From Bdellovibrio sp. KM01 (GTDB taxonomy: Bacteria > Bdellovibrionota > Bdellovibrionia > Bdellovibrionales > Bdellovibrionaceae): 64,000 nucleotides of DNA. Within the stretch, counting starts at the first letter, position 1, and every line of letters starts with the position of its first letter. Of the stretch, positions 34,602 to 43,888 are shown piece after piece. The position numbers and the translations under genes were made by a program. The notes below the pieces were generated by a model. The model had not been told where the DNA came from and ran no database searches. It saw only the letters and a list, made by a program, of their open reading frames with translations. The stretch lies in assembly GCF_013752535.1 (NCBI RefSeq), contig NZ_CP058348.1:806001-870000 (forward strand), read 5' to 3'.

Positions 34602-36281
34602 ATGACATCTGCTGTACAGCCTAAAAAAATCTGGTGGAAAGAATCCGTCGTATATCAAGTTTACCCACGCTCATTCAAAGATTCCAATGGCGATGGAATG
34701 GGGGATTTGCAGGGACTCATTTCCAAACTCGATTATTTAAAACACCTGGGCATCGATGTGATCTGGATTTGTCCTATGTACAAATCACCGATGGACGACA
34801 ACGGTTATGACATCAGTGACTACCAGGCGATCCACGACGAATTCGGGACAATGGAAGACTTCGATCAATTGATGAAAGAGTGTAAAGCTCGTGGTATCCG
34901 TTTGGTGATCGATCTGGTGATCAACCATACCAGCGATGAACATCCTTGGTTCATTGAGTCTGCCTCTTCAAAAGACAACGCAAAACGCGACTGGTACATC
35001 TGGCGCGATCCTAAAAATGGCAAAGAACCGAACAACTGGGAAAGCATCTTTGGGGGTTCTGCTTGGAAGTTTGACGAAAAAACGGGTCAGTACTTCATGC
35101 ACCTTTTCTCTGCAAAACAGCCCGATCTGAATTGGGAAAATCTGGACATGAGAAAATCAGTCTATGAGATGATCCGCTGGTGGTTGGATCGTGGCATCGA
35201 TGGCTTCCGTATCGATGCGTTTTCTCACGCCCGTAAAGAGCCGGGTTTGCTAGACATGCCAAATCCTAAAAACCTGGAGTGGGTGCCGTCTTATGACAAA
35301 CACATGAACGTTCCTGGGATTCTGAATTACGTGGAAGACCTTTGTAAGAACACGTTTGTTCACTACGACATTATGACTGTGTGTGAAGCGAATGGTGTGA
35401 ACGCCGAACACGCAGACGAGTGGGTGGGTGAAGACAAAAAACGTTTCAACATGGTGATTCAGTTTGAACACGTTGGTTTGTGGGATACGAACCCAGATCA
35501 GCGCTTTAACATGAAAGCCCTTAAAAACGTTTTCACTCGTTGGCAAAAAGGTTTGGATGGCAAAGGCTGGAATGCATTGTTCGTGGAAAATCACGACGTG
35601 CCTCGTATTAACTCCAAGTGGGGTGATACGGCTGAATTTTGGCGCGAAAGCAGCACTTCAATTGCCACAATGTATTTCCTGATGCAGGGAACTCCGTATA
35701 TTTATCAAGGTCAGGAAATTGGAATGACGAATTCCAAATTTGATGGCCCTCAAGACTTCAACGACGTTTCTGCGAAAAATTATTTCGTCAATAAACGCAA
35801 AGAAGGCTTCACAGATGCGCAAATCACGGCGGAGTTAAATCACACCTCGCGTGACAATGCTCGCACGCCAATGCAGTGGGATGCTTCTGCCAATGCAGGA
35901 TTCGGAACGGGAACTCCGTGGTTGAAGGTGAATCCGAACTACAAACAGATCAATGTGGCGGCGCAAATGGAAGACCCGGAATCCATCCTGAACTACTATC
36001 GCCGTATGATTCGTTTGCGTAAGCAGCATCCGGGCTTTATCTATGGCAGCTTTGATTTGATCGCTCCTGATCATCAGGAAGTTTTTGGTTACACTCGCAC
36101 CCATGGTGCTGAAAAATATGCTGTGATTGCAAACCTGACTAAAAAAGCAGTGACTGTGGATTTGGGTTCTGTGCAGGTTCGTCCAGAAGGTCTTTTGATG
36201 GCGAATATGGATGTTGCAGACAAGGCTGCAGCGAACTCATTGAATCTTCGTCCGTTTGAGGCGCGAGTGTATAAAGTTTAA
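34602..36281 (+). CDS. GH13 alpha-glucosidase
   Basis: A 559-residue cytosolic-type alpha-amylase superfamily enzyme (oligo-1,6-/alpha-glucosidase class). Conserved regions are all there: DLVINHTSDEHPWF, GFRIDAF with nucleophile Asp205, VCEANGVN with acid/base Glu262, and ENHDVPR with Asp332. It hydrolyses terminal alpha-glucosidic bonds of small glucans. No signal peptide is seen. It does not carry extra trehalose-synthase domains. The 3' stop shares TTAA with the stop of the convergent hydrolase gene. Substrate is not fixed by sequence; trehalose-6-phosphate hydrolase is the main alternative. Confidence 0.9.
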   Translation: MTSAVQPKKIWWKESVVYQVYPRSFKDSNGDGMGDLQGLISKLDYLKHLGIDVIWICPMYKSPMDDNGYDISDYQAIHDEFGTMEDFDQLMKECKARGIRLVIDLVINHTSDEHPWFIESASSKDNAKRDWYIWRDPKNGKEPNNWESIFGGSAWKFDEKTGQYFMHLFSAKQPDLNWENLDMRKSVYEMIRWWLDRGIDGFRIDAFSHARKEPGLLDMPNPKNLEWVPSYDKHMNVPGILNYVEDLCKNTFVHYDIMTVCEANGVNAEHADEWVGEDKKRFNMVIQFEHVGLWDTNPDQRFNMKALKNVFTRWQKGLDGKGWNALFVENHDVPRINSKWGDTAEFWRESSTSIATMYFLMQGTPYIYQGQEIGMTNSKFDGPQDFNDVSAKNYFVNKRKEGFTDAQITAELNHTSRDNARTPMQWDASANAGFGTGTPWLKVNPNYKQINVAAQMEDPESILNYYRRMIRLRKQHPGFIYGSFDLIAPDHQEVFGYTRTHGAEKYAVIANLTKKAVTVDLGSVQVRPEGLLMANMDVADKAAANSLNLRPFEARVYKV

Positions 36282-36973
36282 TTCATTTGAAATGTGGTCT
36301 TTAAGATCGCATTCAGTTCGTTGGGTTTTTCCAGTGGAATAAAATGCCCCGCTCCCTCGATCATATGTAAGCGTGAGTGGGGGATGGCGCGGCTGAAAGC
36401 TTCCATCTTTTCTTTCGGAGCAATTTGGTCATCTACTCCGCCGATCAAAGTGATTGGAATTTTCAAAGAATTTAAGTTCATTTTCAAATCGCGGCGATCC
36501 AGAGTCGCGTTCATTTGATTCAGATACATTTCTGTATTATTGCTTGCCGCCATATCCAGGATCAGTTGCCGGATTTCATTATTTTCCAAAGCATCGGGGT
36601 GAAGATAATGTTTCAACTGGGAGCTGGCGATTCCGCCAAAGGCGACCTTCTTTAACAGAGTTCTGGTTTGAATACGGATTTTAATTTCCACATCCGTTAG
36701 GGGAGACCCCGTGGTGCCGATCAAAATAAGTTCGGCCACGCGGTGAGGAAACTGAGTCGCAAAGACCTGGGCGACATAGGCACCCATTGAAAATCCCAGC
36801 AAGGTCATGGGACTTGGAAAACTATTATTGATGGTCTCTAGCATCTGATTTAAATTGGAAGCCTTTCGCAGGTCCGCGAAAGAGCAATCGACTCCGGCCA
36901 AAAGATCTTTTTGGTAAGTCCACAATCGTTCGTCACATAGAAAGCCCGGGAGGCAAACAACTGCCTTTGACAT
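36278..36973 (-). CDS. Alpha/beta hydrolase
   Basis: A 231-residue alpha/beta-hydrolase. The nucleophile elbow is LLGFSMGAYVAQ with Ser62, followed by an Asp in LIGGVDDQIAP and His in GAGHFIPLEKP. Oxyanion loop LPGFLCDERLW is near the N-terminus. Family members are esterases, peptidases or lipid hydrolases; the substrate is unknown. The stop codon overlaps the GH13 stop by 4 nt. No clear ribosome binding site precedes the ATG. Confidence 0.85.
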   Translation of the reverse strand: MSKAVVCLPGFLCDERLWTYQKDLLAGVDCSFADLRKASNLNQMLETINNSFPSPMTLLGFSMGAYVAQVFATQFPHRVAELILIGTTGSPLTDVEIKIRIQTRTLLKKVAFGGIASSQLKHYLHPDALENNEIRQLILDMAASNNTEMYLNQMNATLDRRDLKMNLNSLKIPITLIGGVDDQIAPKEKMEAFSRAIPHSRLHMIEGAGHFIPLEKPNELNAILKTTFQMN

Positions 36974-37101
36974 ATGTTAAGAATAGCAGGGTTTACATCC
37001 GAGAAACAATCCACCTTCGGGATATTTGACAAGGACTCCAAAAGAAATTTGCTAAGCAAAGTCTGGGTTTAGCAATATGAAAGTTCTGAAGGAGTATTGA
37101 A

Positions 37102-37407
37102 ATGAACATTCGTCATGATAAGGGCGGGCAACGCTTTGTAACCAATGTGAAAGGTGGAGACGCGCACATTCTCTATCGTCGAGGTCCGAACAATGCATAT
37201 GACCTCTATGCGACTTATGTTCCTACGGAGTCACGGGATCAGAAAATTGCGGATCAACTGGTTCGCGAAGCCATTCGAGTGGCAAAGGAAGACAAGGTCC
37301 AGATCATTGACTCGTGCCCCTATGTGGCGGGTTGGTTTAGAAAGCATCCCGAAGATACCAAAATCCTTTCGAAAGAATCCGGTGATTCTATCATTCAGGT
37401 GTTTTAA
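37102..37407 (+). CDS. Short GNAT-type acetyltransferase (Acetyltransf_CG-like)
   Basis: A 101-residue protein resembling the short GCN5-related acetyltransferase family (Acetyltransf_CG). Helpful blocks are YATYVPTESRDQKIADQLVR and DSCPYVAGWFRKHPE, the C-terminal CPYV-x-WF-HPE pattern. The acetyl-CoA loop usually reads RGxGIA; here it is RDQKIA, a loss of both glycines, so activity is uncertain. AAGGAG precedes the ATG. It lies before the MoxR operon but 29 nt away. Confidence 0.78.
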   Translation: MNIRHDKGGQRFVTNVKGGDAHILYRRGPNNAYDLYATYVPTESRDQKIADQLVREAIRVAKEDKVQIIDSCPYVAGWFRKHPEDTKILSKESGDSIIQVF

Positions 37408-37436
37408 CAAAGATATCTTTGATGTACCCTTGATTC

Positions 37437-38351
37437 ATGAGCAAAAGATTTCATGAGTTGATCGCGGAAGCATCCAAAGTTGTTTTGGATAAAGATACAG
37501 AAGTGCGCCTGGCGATCACCTGCTTGCTGGCGGGTGGTCACCTCTTGATTGAAGATATGCCGGGCGTGGGTAAGACGACGCTGGTGCAGACTCTGGGGAA
37601 ACTGACGGGGCTGAAAACTCAGCGTATTCAGTTCACGATTGATTTGTTGCCTGCAGATGTTTTGGGAAGTCAGATCTTTAATCCTCAAGAACATAAATTT
37701 TCATTTCATTCGGGACCGATCTTTGCTCAGTTGGTGATGGCTGATGAACTCAATCGTGCAAGTCCGCGCACGCAAAGTGCGTTACTGCAAGCGATGGAAG
37801 AAGGAGAAGTTTCCGTCGATGGAATGACGTGGGAATTACCTCGTCCGTTCTATGTTATCGCTACACAGAATCCGCATCAGCAAACAGGAACTTTTCCATT
37901 GCCTGAAAGTCAGCTCGATCGTTTTTTAATGAGTCTTGAGTTGAATTACGCATCTAAAGGTACGGAAGTGCGTATTCTGCAAGGGGAAGACCCTCGCGCC
38001 GTGGTCAAACGCATGTCTTCGCTTTTTGCAGAAGGTGAGTTTGAAGCGGCCGTTAAAAATATTGAAAAAGTAAAATTGTCGGAAACAGTTGCCACCTATA
38101 TTGCCAATGTTTTGGAAGGTTCCCGTCGGGAAGGATTTGAGGGGGCACCTTTATCCACACGTTGTGGAATTTCTTTGGCCCGAGCGGCAAAGGCGTGGGC
38201 GTTCTTGGATGACCGTGACTATGTTCGTCCCGAAGATGTGCAGCACGTTTTAATTCCCGTATTAGGTCATCGCCTGGGGGGCAATCATGGCATCAAACGT
38301 GGTCGAGAGTGGGCTGCAGTTCTTAAAAAAGCGACGCCAGTCCCAGTCTAA
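37437..38351 (+). CDS. MoxR-type AAA ATPase
   Basis: A 304-residue AAA+ ATPase of the MoxR group. Walker A is EDMPGVGKTTL (about residue 38-48), Walker B is MADELNRASP and the sensor region has IATQNPHQQTG. MoxR ATPases act as chaperones, often maturing neighbouring DUF58 or vWA proteins. It overlaps the DUF58 gene by 65 nt and starts an operon with the transglutaminase gene. The ribosome binding site before the ATG is poor. Confidence 0.92.
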   Translation: MSKRFHELIAEASKVVLDKDTEVRLAITCLLAGGHLLIEDMPGVGKTTLVQTLGKLTGLKTQRIQFTIDLLPADVLGSQIFNPQEHKFSFHSGPIFAQLVMADELNRASPRTQSALLQAMEEGEVSVDGMTWELPRPFYVIATQNPHQQTGTFPLPESQLDRFLMSLELNYASKGTEVRILQGEDPRAVVKRMSSLFAEGEFEAAVKNIEKVKLSETVATYIANVLEGSRREGFEGAPLSTRCGISLARAAKAWAFLDDRDYVRPEDVQHVLIPVLGHRLGGNHGIKRGREWAAVLKKATPVPV

Positions 38352-39228
38352 AAAATCGCGGACCTATATTTTACCGACGGGATTTGGATTGGCCTTTGGC
38401 CTGATGAATCTTGTTTTGTTCTTTATGGCTGTGGGTTATGCGAATAACCTTATCTATATTTTCTTTTTCTTTCTGACGTCTGTTGCGTTCACGGGAATGA
38501 TCACGACCAATCGTAATGTGCAGGCGGTGCGTTTTGCGCGACTGTTATCTGCTGATGCCTTTGCCGGTGAGCCCGGAAAATTCCGTGTCCAGCTGACCAA
38601 CCACACCGTGAATCCGAGCCATGAGATCGAAGTGGTTCTAGATCGTAAAACCAAAGACGCTCCTAAATACAAAGTGATGCCCGAAGAAGAAAACATTGCA
38701 CTGGTGACGTGGACGCCATTAAAACGCGGCCTGCAACCCTTTCCCAGCTTAAGAATTCAAGGGGCTTATCCCTTTGGACTTTTGCAGGCCTGGAAAGTCA
38801 TCAAAGAACCAGGCACGGTCATAATTTATCCGGCTCGAATCGGCGATTCTGAATTTCCGATGGGCTCTGGTGCCGATTCCGTCGCAGAATCGATGGGTCT
38901 GTTTTTAAATCACAAAGTATATCAGTCAGGGGATCCGGTTCGCAGAATCGATTGGAAGGCGAGTGCTCGTCGCAGTGAAATCTTAATTAAAAAATTTGAA
39001 GAGCCCGAAAAACCCGCATTGAATTTTTCCTGGGAACAAACGGAGTCTTTACGAGATCCAGAATTGCGCCTGTCGCAATTGGCGTTGTGGATTGATTTGG
39101 CTGAGACTCAGAACTATGTGTATTCAATGCGCTTGGGAGCGGTTCAAACGCCTTCTGCTAAGGGGCGAGAACATTGGCGCCGCTGTTTGGAAATTCTGGC
39201 ACTAGCTAAAATTTCGGAGCTGTCGTGA
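38287..39228 (+). CDS. DUF58-domain membrane protein
   Basis: A 313-residue protein with two N-terminal membrane segments (about residues 30-65) and a C-terminal DUF58 domain marked by SGDPVRRIDWKASARRSEIL. DUF58 has a vWA-like fold. The ATG at 38287 is within the moxR gene with GGGGGG close upstream. The stop overlaps the GTG start of the transglutaminase gene (GTGA). MoxR-DUF58-transglutaminase gene sets are common and their role is unclear. Confidence 0.9.
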   Translation: MASNVVESGLQFLKKRRQSQSKKSRTYILPTGFGLAFGLMNLVLFFMAVGYANNLIYIFFFFLTSVAFTGMITTNRNVQAVRFARLLSADAFAGEPGKFRVQLTNHTVNPSHEIEVVLDRKTKDAPKYKVMPEEENIALVTWTPLKRGLQPFPSLRIQGAYPFGLLQAWKVIKEPGTVIIYPARIGDSEFPMGSGADSVAESMGLFLNHKVYQSGDPVRRIDWKASARRSEILIKKFEEPEKPALNFSWEQTESLRDPELRLSQLALWIDLAETQNYVYSMRLGAVQTPSAKGREHWRRCLEILALAKISELS

Positions 39229-41156
39229 GAAAAGAATTTTTTGCGCAGACCTATTTCAGTCTTTCTGTGGTGACCGCCATGATCATGGTGGCCGTTGAAG
39301 TCACGCCCTGGGTGGCCTTTCTGGGGATGGGGCTGCTGGTTTGGAAATGGGGTACCGAAAAATACCATTGGCAGGGAATGTCTCGCCGATTCACGGGATT
39401 TCTGAGCGTTCTGCTTTTAGGTCAGGTTCTTTTTCAATATCGCACCATTGTTGGTCAGGATCCCTCATACACTTTGCTATTGGGACTATCGGCGTTGCGG
39501 GTGATGGACTATTCAACTGAGCGAGATCACAAGTTCGTGGCTCTGTTGGGGTTTGTCCTGATTTCTGTTAAAGCCCTTTTCAGCATTGATATCTATTGGG
39601 TCTTGCCTTCCGCCTTTGCGTTTTGGGGAATCTGGTATTCGCTTCTTCCTGCGCAAACGCCCTCTAAAGGCAAAACCTTGTGGAAGATCTTTTTGCTTTC
39701 AGTGCCCATGGCTGTGATTCTATTTTTTGCGTTCCCACGTGTCGTCATTCCCTGGGCGATGTCGCGTGGTAGCACCTATGGTCAGATTGGATTTACCGAA
39801 GATATGAATCCCGGCCGAGTCGCCGAGATCGCTGGTAGTTCGCAGTTGGCATTTCGTGCCAAGATCGACCGTCTGCCAGTGAAGCAATCAAAGGATCTCT
39901 ATTGGAGAGGTTCCGTTCTGTCATTTTCTCGAGGACTGGTGTGGCGGGTCGTTCCTTCGATGCCGAATCCTGCCGAAAACATTCGCGGGCGAGAATTAAA
40001 TCCTTATGAAGTCGCCATCGAGCCGACCTCACAAAACTTCTTGTTCGCTTTGGAAGGCACGCAGATGCTAAGTCTGGAAGCCGGGCGAGTGACGACTCTT
40101 AACCATTCAGTCTATCGAACGAGCCGTCCCATTGTTGCGACAACAGTTTATCAGGGGTGGTGGTCGCCTTACTTTAAAGACATGACACTGCCCTTGGCGA
40201 ATGATCTTAAGACGCCAGAGTTTAAAGGTCGAGTTTTAGAATGGGTCACGGCGACTAATAAAGCGGCAGCGACTCCCCAGGCGCGACTGGAACTTTTAAG
40301 AAAGTTTTTTACTGAAAATAAATTCGCTTACACTTTGAATCCCGGAATTTACGGCGCAAATGACCTGGAAGAATTCCTGTTCGAGCGCCGTAAAGGTTTC
40401 TGTGAACATTTCGCGGGGGCTTATGCAACCTTGGCGCGGGGTTTAGGAATTCCCGCTCGTGTGGTCGTCGGATATCAAGGTGGCAGATTTAATCCCATCG
40501 GGGATTTTTGGAGAATCTCGCAAAGGGATGCCCATGCATGGACTGAAGTATTTATCGATAAAACCTGGAAAAGGGTGGACCCCACAGCGTGGATTGCCCC
40601 GTTAAGGTTTGAAATTGGTGGCGAAGATTTCTTTGCACTATCCGAGTCAGATCAGCAGGCCTTTGCGCAACAGATAGACTGGCGTCCACCACAAAGAAAT
40701 ACGTCGTTGCTTTGGGATCGCGCGACTTTCCTGTTGGAAGATCTGAATTATCGTTGGAGCTATTTCTTGATGGAGTTTGATCGAAGCTCTCAGGATTCGT
40801 TCTTTGCTTTGTTAGGGCAGTATAAACTTTTAAGTATCGTCGGAATCAGTTTTGCTTTGATTATCTTTTTTGTCCTGGTACAAAACCTGTTTAAGACTCG
40901 TGTCGTGATCAACGAGGAGCAGGAATTGTTAAAGACAGTACAGGATTGGGGAACTCAGCATCACCTGGTTCGTCCTTCGAGTGAGCCGCCTCTGCAGTAT
41001 TTCAGTCGCGTGGCCCGTCAGTTTCCGCAGTTGCGGGAGGTGCTGGCGCGGATGAGTGCTTACTATGATCAAAAGGTGTATGCCGGAAATAAAACAGCGG
41101 ACTCCCTGAAAGATCTTAAAAAAGATTGGAAGTCCGCTATTCAAAAGAAGTCCTAG
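39225..41156 (+). CDS. Transglutaminase-like TgpA family membrane protein
   Basis: A 643-residue protein. The N-terminal 180 residues form several membrane segments (DUF3488 part), followed by a periplasmic transglutaminase-like domain with the triad Cys in RKGFCEHFAG, His in DAHAWTEV and Asp in VDPTAW. A final membrane segment at about 545-565 precedes a cytoplasmic DUF4129-like tail. The family is known as TgpA in Pseudomonas, where it is needed for growth. The GTG at 39225 overlaps the DUF58 stop. The stop abuts the convergent protease gene. Confidence 0.92.
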   Translation: MRKEFFAQTYFSLSVVTAMIMVAVEVTPWVAFLGMGLLVWKWGTEKYHWQGMSRRFTGFLSVLLLGQVLFQYRTIVGQDPSYTLLLGLSALRVMDYSTERDHKFVALLGFVLISVKALFSIDIYWVLPSAFAFWGIWYSLLPAQTPSKGKTLWKIFLLSVPMAVILFFAFPRVVIPWAMSRGSTYGQIGFTEDMNPGRVAEIAGSSQLAFRAKIDRLPVKQSKDLYWRGSVLSFSRGLVWRVVPSMPNPAENIRGRELNPYEVAIEPTSQNFLFALEGTQMLSLEAGRVTTLNHSVYRTSRPIVATTVYQGWWSPYFKDMTLPLANDLKTPEFKGRVLEWVTATNKAAATPQARLELLRKFFTENKFAYTLNPGIYGANDLEEFLFERRKGFCEHFAGAYATLARGLGIPARVVVGYQGGRFNPIGDFWRISQRDAHAWTEVFIDKTWKRVDPTAWIAPLRFEIGGEDFFALSESDQQAFAQQIDWRPPQRNTSLLWDRATFLLEDLNYRWSYFLMEFDRSSQDSFFALLGQYKLLSIVGISFALIIFFVLVQNLFKTRVVINEEQELLKTVQDWGTQHHLVRPSSEPPLQYFSRVARQFPQLREVLARMSAYYDQKVYAGNKTADSLKDLKKDWKSAIQKKS

Positions 41157-41975
41157 TTAGTTGAAATTCAAGCCTGTCACTTCGCCCAACCATTTTAGGT
41201 GAGGTGGCATGAAGGTCGCGCCACCGAAATTGTGGCAGGTTTTGCTTGGGTCATCAGGATTCGATACGAATGAGTTTACGCCCATAACTTGCAACTCATA
41301 ATTTACCTCGATAAATACCGGGCCACCAGAGTCGCCGTTGCAAATACCAGTCGTTTGTTGATCGATCAACAGGATGTCACTACCAGGTTCGTTAACAAGA
41401 CCTACTTCCTGCCTCAAGGTTTTAGTCGTTTTGCGTAGTTGCGGAAGGCCTTGGTCTTCTTCAGATGTACGACCGAAACCTACCAACGTTAATGTGTTAG
41501 ATGTGATTTCAGACTCACCGTTAAAAATTTTACTAACCTGGTAATCCGCTGGAATCGAGCGGCTTAGTTTAACGACGGCAACGTCGTTAGCACCAACACC
41601 TTTGTAATCATCGTGACTTTTCCAATCTGAAGCGATGATGAATTCCTCGTTTTTAAGTTGATCATTTTCGCAGAGTGCAGTTTTGAAGATCGCGCTGACG
41701 ACTACGGCATCTTTCACACAGTGTGCAGCGGTTAGGATCGTATCCTCAGAAATAGGTGTGCCCGTGCAAGTTGAATAGTTTTTGTTTTTGTCTGCCATCA
41801 TTAACAGAACGACTTTTTTTGCAAGTGGGTCTGCTTTTTTAACGGACTTACCATTGATAATACCGGAAGAACAGGCGCTGTCGATTTCGACATTTGCGGA
41901 AGCGGCTTTTTTTGAAGGAGAGCAGGCTGCAAGGCCCAAAAGAGATGTCACAAGAAGCAGGGAGAGTTTGTTCAT
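41157..41975 (-). CDS. Chymotrypsin-family (S1) serine protease, lipoprotein
   Basis: A 272-residue lipoprotein protease. Lipobox LAAC has Cys18. The fold starts with SGIINGK. Triad residues are His85 in LTAAHC, Asp131 in ANDVAVV and Ser216 in NGDSGGP. The residue at position 189 (trypsin numbering) appears to be Gly. It resembles the protease at 27764-28651 in layout and is probably a paralog. AAGGAAA precedes the ATG at 41975. The stop abuts that of the transglutaminase gene. Confidence 0.9.
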   Translation of the reverse strand: MNKLSLLLVTSLLGLAACSPSKKAASANVEIDSACSSGIINGKSVKKADPLAKKVVLLMMADKNKNYSTCTGTPISEDTILTAAHCVKDAVVVSAIFKTALCENDQLKNEEFIIASDWKSHDDYKGVGANDVAVVKLSRSIPADYQVSKIFNGESEITSNTLTLVGFGRTSEEDQGLPQLRKTTKTLRQEVGLVNEPGSDILLIDQQTTGICNGDSGGPVFIEVNYELQVMGVNSFVSNPDDPSKTCHNFGGATFMPPHLKWLGEVTGLNFN

Positions 41976-42430
41976 TTTATTTTCCTTAAAGTGGTTTTAA
42001 TTGTACTGACCGGACATAAAGCAACGGGCTTGCCAACGGATTTCGAACCTCAGATCGATTTTAAGGGGAATACATGGGTTTTTGACCGGGATTATTCTTA
42101 GATTCTGGAATTGGTTGTCTAAAATGGAAGAGGGTCAGACTAAGCTGACCCTACTTCTTACGATATCAATGTTTAGCAGGTTTTTTGCCAGATTCAGATT
42201 TCTCCTTTTCAAGATTCCTCTTAGGCTGCGCATATCCTGTGATATCGTTTCATCTTCTATTATACCTATCTAGATGCGAGTAAATTGCCGAACTGTGTAA
42301 CTGCATATTGTCTGCGAAATTTCTGGTCGATCATCCCGAGTTTTAAAAGCAATTTGGCAACAGATCCGAGTCTGGTCTTCAAAAAAACACTCCCATGGTT
42401 TTAGCTGGAAGGGATGCGCGGGAGGTTTTC
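41976..42430. other. Intergenic region between divergent protease and ku genes
   Basis: This 455-nt gap has no convincing reading frame. The plus-strand 63-codon frame at 42082 is rich in Phe and Leu and has no ribosome binding site. It holds an inverted repeat at 42131-42152, listed separately, and must contain the promoters for both divergent genes. The base composition is A/T-rich. Confidence 0.6.
42131..42152. repeat. Inverted repeat in the protease-ku gap
   Basis: AGGGTCAG (42131-42138) pairs perfectly with CTGACCCT (42145-42152) around ACTAAG. No T tract follows on either strand, so a terminator is unlikely. It may be an operator or an RNA hairpin. Confidence 0.4.
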
Positions 42431-43276
42431 ATGGCTAGCATTTGGAAAGGCTCCATTAGCTTTGGATTATTAAATATTCCAGTGACTTTGCAAGGGGCTC
42501 AATCGGAGAAAGAAATTTCTTTCTCCATGCTCGACAAAAAAGATCTGTCGCGAATTCAATATAAAAAGATCAACGCAAAAACCGGGAAAGAAGTCCCCTA
42601 CGAAAATATCGTAAAGGGTTATGAATATACGTCGGGTCGTTACGTCTTGGTGACGGAAGATGAAATCAGAAAATCGAATGTTAAGGCTTCGCAGACGATC
42701 GACATCGAAGACATTGTATCTTTGGAAGAAATTGATCCGATGTATTTCGAGCGTCCTTACTATCTGGTTCCGCAAAAAGGTGCCGAGAAGGGATATTACC
42801 TGCTTCGTGATGCCTTGGCCAAATCTGGTCGCGTGGCCGTTTCTAAGATAGTAATTCGGATCAAACAGCATTTGGCGATGATTATGCCTAAGGGCGAATA
42901 TCTGATGCTGGAGCTTTTGCGTTTTGGGCATGAAGTTAAAACTGAAAAACAAGTTCACTATATGAAAGATGTCACCAAAACCGCGAACTACAATCCTCGG
43001 GAATTGAAAATGGCCGAAGATCTGATCGAAGGAATGACCAGTAAATGGAAACCCGAACAGTACAAGGACACCTACTATCAAGAGGTCATGAAAGTCATCG
43101 ATCGAAAAATCAAAGGTGGTAAGGGTCACAAAGTCGCGCCCATTAAAGAAGAGGACGTGGAAACAACAGACAATGTCGTCGATCTTATGCCGCTTTTGCA
43201 AAAAAGTTTGGCGGCCCGCAAGACCGCCAAAAAGAAAGCTCCCTCGAAATCCAGAGCTCGCAGTAAGCCTGCTTAG
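42431..43276 (+). CDS. ku: Ku DNA end-binding protein
   Basis: A 281-residue bacterial Ku. It binds double-strand ends and recruits LigD for non-homologous end joining. Recognisable blocks are MASIWKGSISFGLLNIPVTL, a bridge region with QYKKINAKTGKEVPYE and DIVSLEEIDPMYFERPYYLVP. A basic tail of Lys/Arg/Ala follows (from about residue 255). GGAGG at 42421-42425 fixes the ATG; the upstream frame has no support. It converges on ligD-rnhB. Confidence 0.95.
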   Translation: MASIWKGSISFGLLNIPVTLQGAQSEKEISFSMLDKKDLSRIQYKKINAKTGKEVPYENIVKGYEYTSGRYVLVTEDEIRKSNVKASQTIDIEDIVSLEEIDPMYFERPYYLVPQKGAEKGYYLLRDALAKSGRVAVSKIVIRIKQHLAMIMPKGEYLMLELLRFGHEVKTEKQVHYMKDVTKTANYNPRELKMAEDLIEGMTSKWKPEQYKDTYYQEVMKVIDRKIKGGKGHKVAPIKEEDVETTDNVVDLMPLLQKSLAARKTAKKKAPSKSRARSKPA

Positions 43277-43291
43277 TCACTGTTAGTGTTC

Positions 43292-43888
43292 TTATAAAAT
43301 AAAGGGAAGACTGACTTGTGAAAATGATTTGCGATGTAGACGACAGGGGCCGTGTTCTCGCAGGGCTTTGATGTGTGCAGCGGTCGCGTAGCCTGCGTTG
43401 TGTTCCCACCCATAGTGGGGAAATTCTTTTCCCAGCTCGGCCATCAGTTCGTCGCGTGCGACCTTGGCAATGATCGAGGCTGCAGAGACGGGGGCGAATA
43501 AAAGGTCTCCTTTCACCACGGGAGTTTGTTGAAATTCCTTGGGCAATACAGGAATGCGTAAACGCCCATCCACGAGCACGTGCCCCTTTTTAAGTCGAAG
43601 GCCCGTGATGGCTCTTTTCATTGCTAGCATCGAAGCGTAGACGATATTGAGCATTGCTATTTCCTCGACGGTGGCGATCCCAATCGCGACTTGGTGTTCA
43701 TGACAGATTTCTCGAAACACATCTATGCGTTGTTTGCGCGACAGAAGTTTTGAATCTTTTAGAAATTTCGGTAAACGCTCATGTTTCAGAACCACGGCCG
43801 CCGCAAAGACAGGACCGGCAAGGCTGCCACGTCCCACTTCATCCACACCGATTACGGGTTTTGGGCGGTACTGTGTCCATGCTTTCAT
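43292..43888 (-). CDS. rnhB: Ribonuclease HII
   Basis: A 198-residue RNase HII that cuts DNA 5' to embedded ribonucleotides. Motifs are GVDEVGRGSLAGPVFAAAVV (first Asp-Glu pair), VLVDGRLRIP and SIIAKVARDELM, together the DEDD active site. The ATG overlaps the ligD stop by 4 nt (ATGA), so it is translationally coupled to ligD. It ends 15 nt from the ku stop on the other strand. RNase HII is the natural partner to a polymerase that inserts ribonucleotides. Confidence 0.95.
   Translation of the reverse strand: MKAWTQYRPKPVIGVDEVGRGSLAGPVFAAAVVLKHERLPKFLKDSKLLSRKQRIDVFREICHEHQVAIGIATVEEIAMLNIVYASMLAMKRAITGLRLKKGHVLVDGRLRIPVLPKEFQQTPVVKGDLLFAPVSAASIIAKVARDELMAELGKEFPHYGWEHNAGYATAAHIKALREHGPCRLHRKSFSQVSLPFIL

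Noticed and set aside
42082-42273. 63-codon plus-strand frame in the gap before ku
   Set aside because: It has no Shine-Dalgarno site, odd composition and crosses the 42131-42152 inverted repeat; no coding sign on the minus strand is better than chance.
42470-43201. 243-codon minus-strand frame opposite ku
   Set aside because: It is an antisense shadow of ku with Phe/His-rich composition and no start signal.
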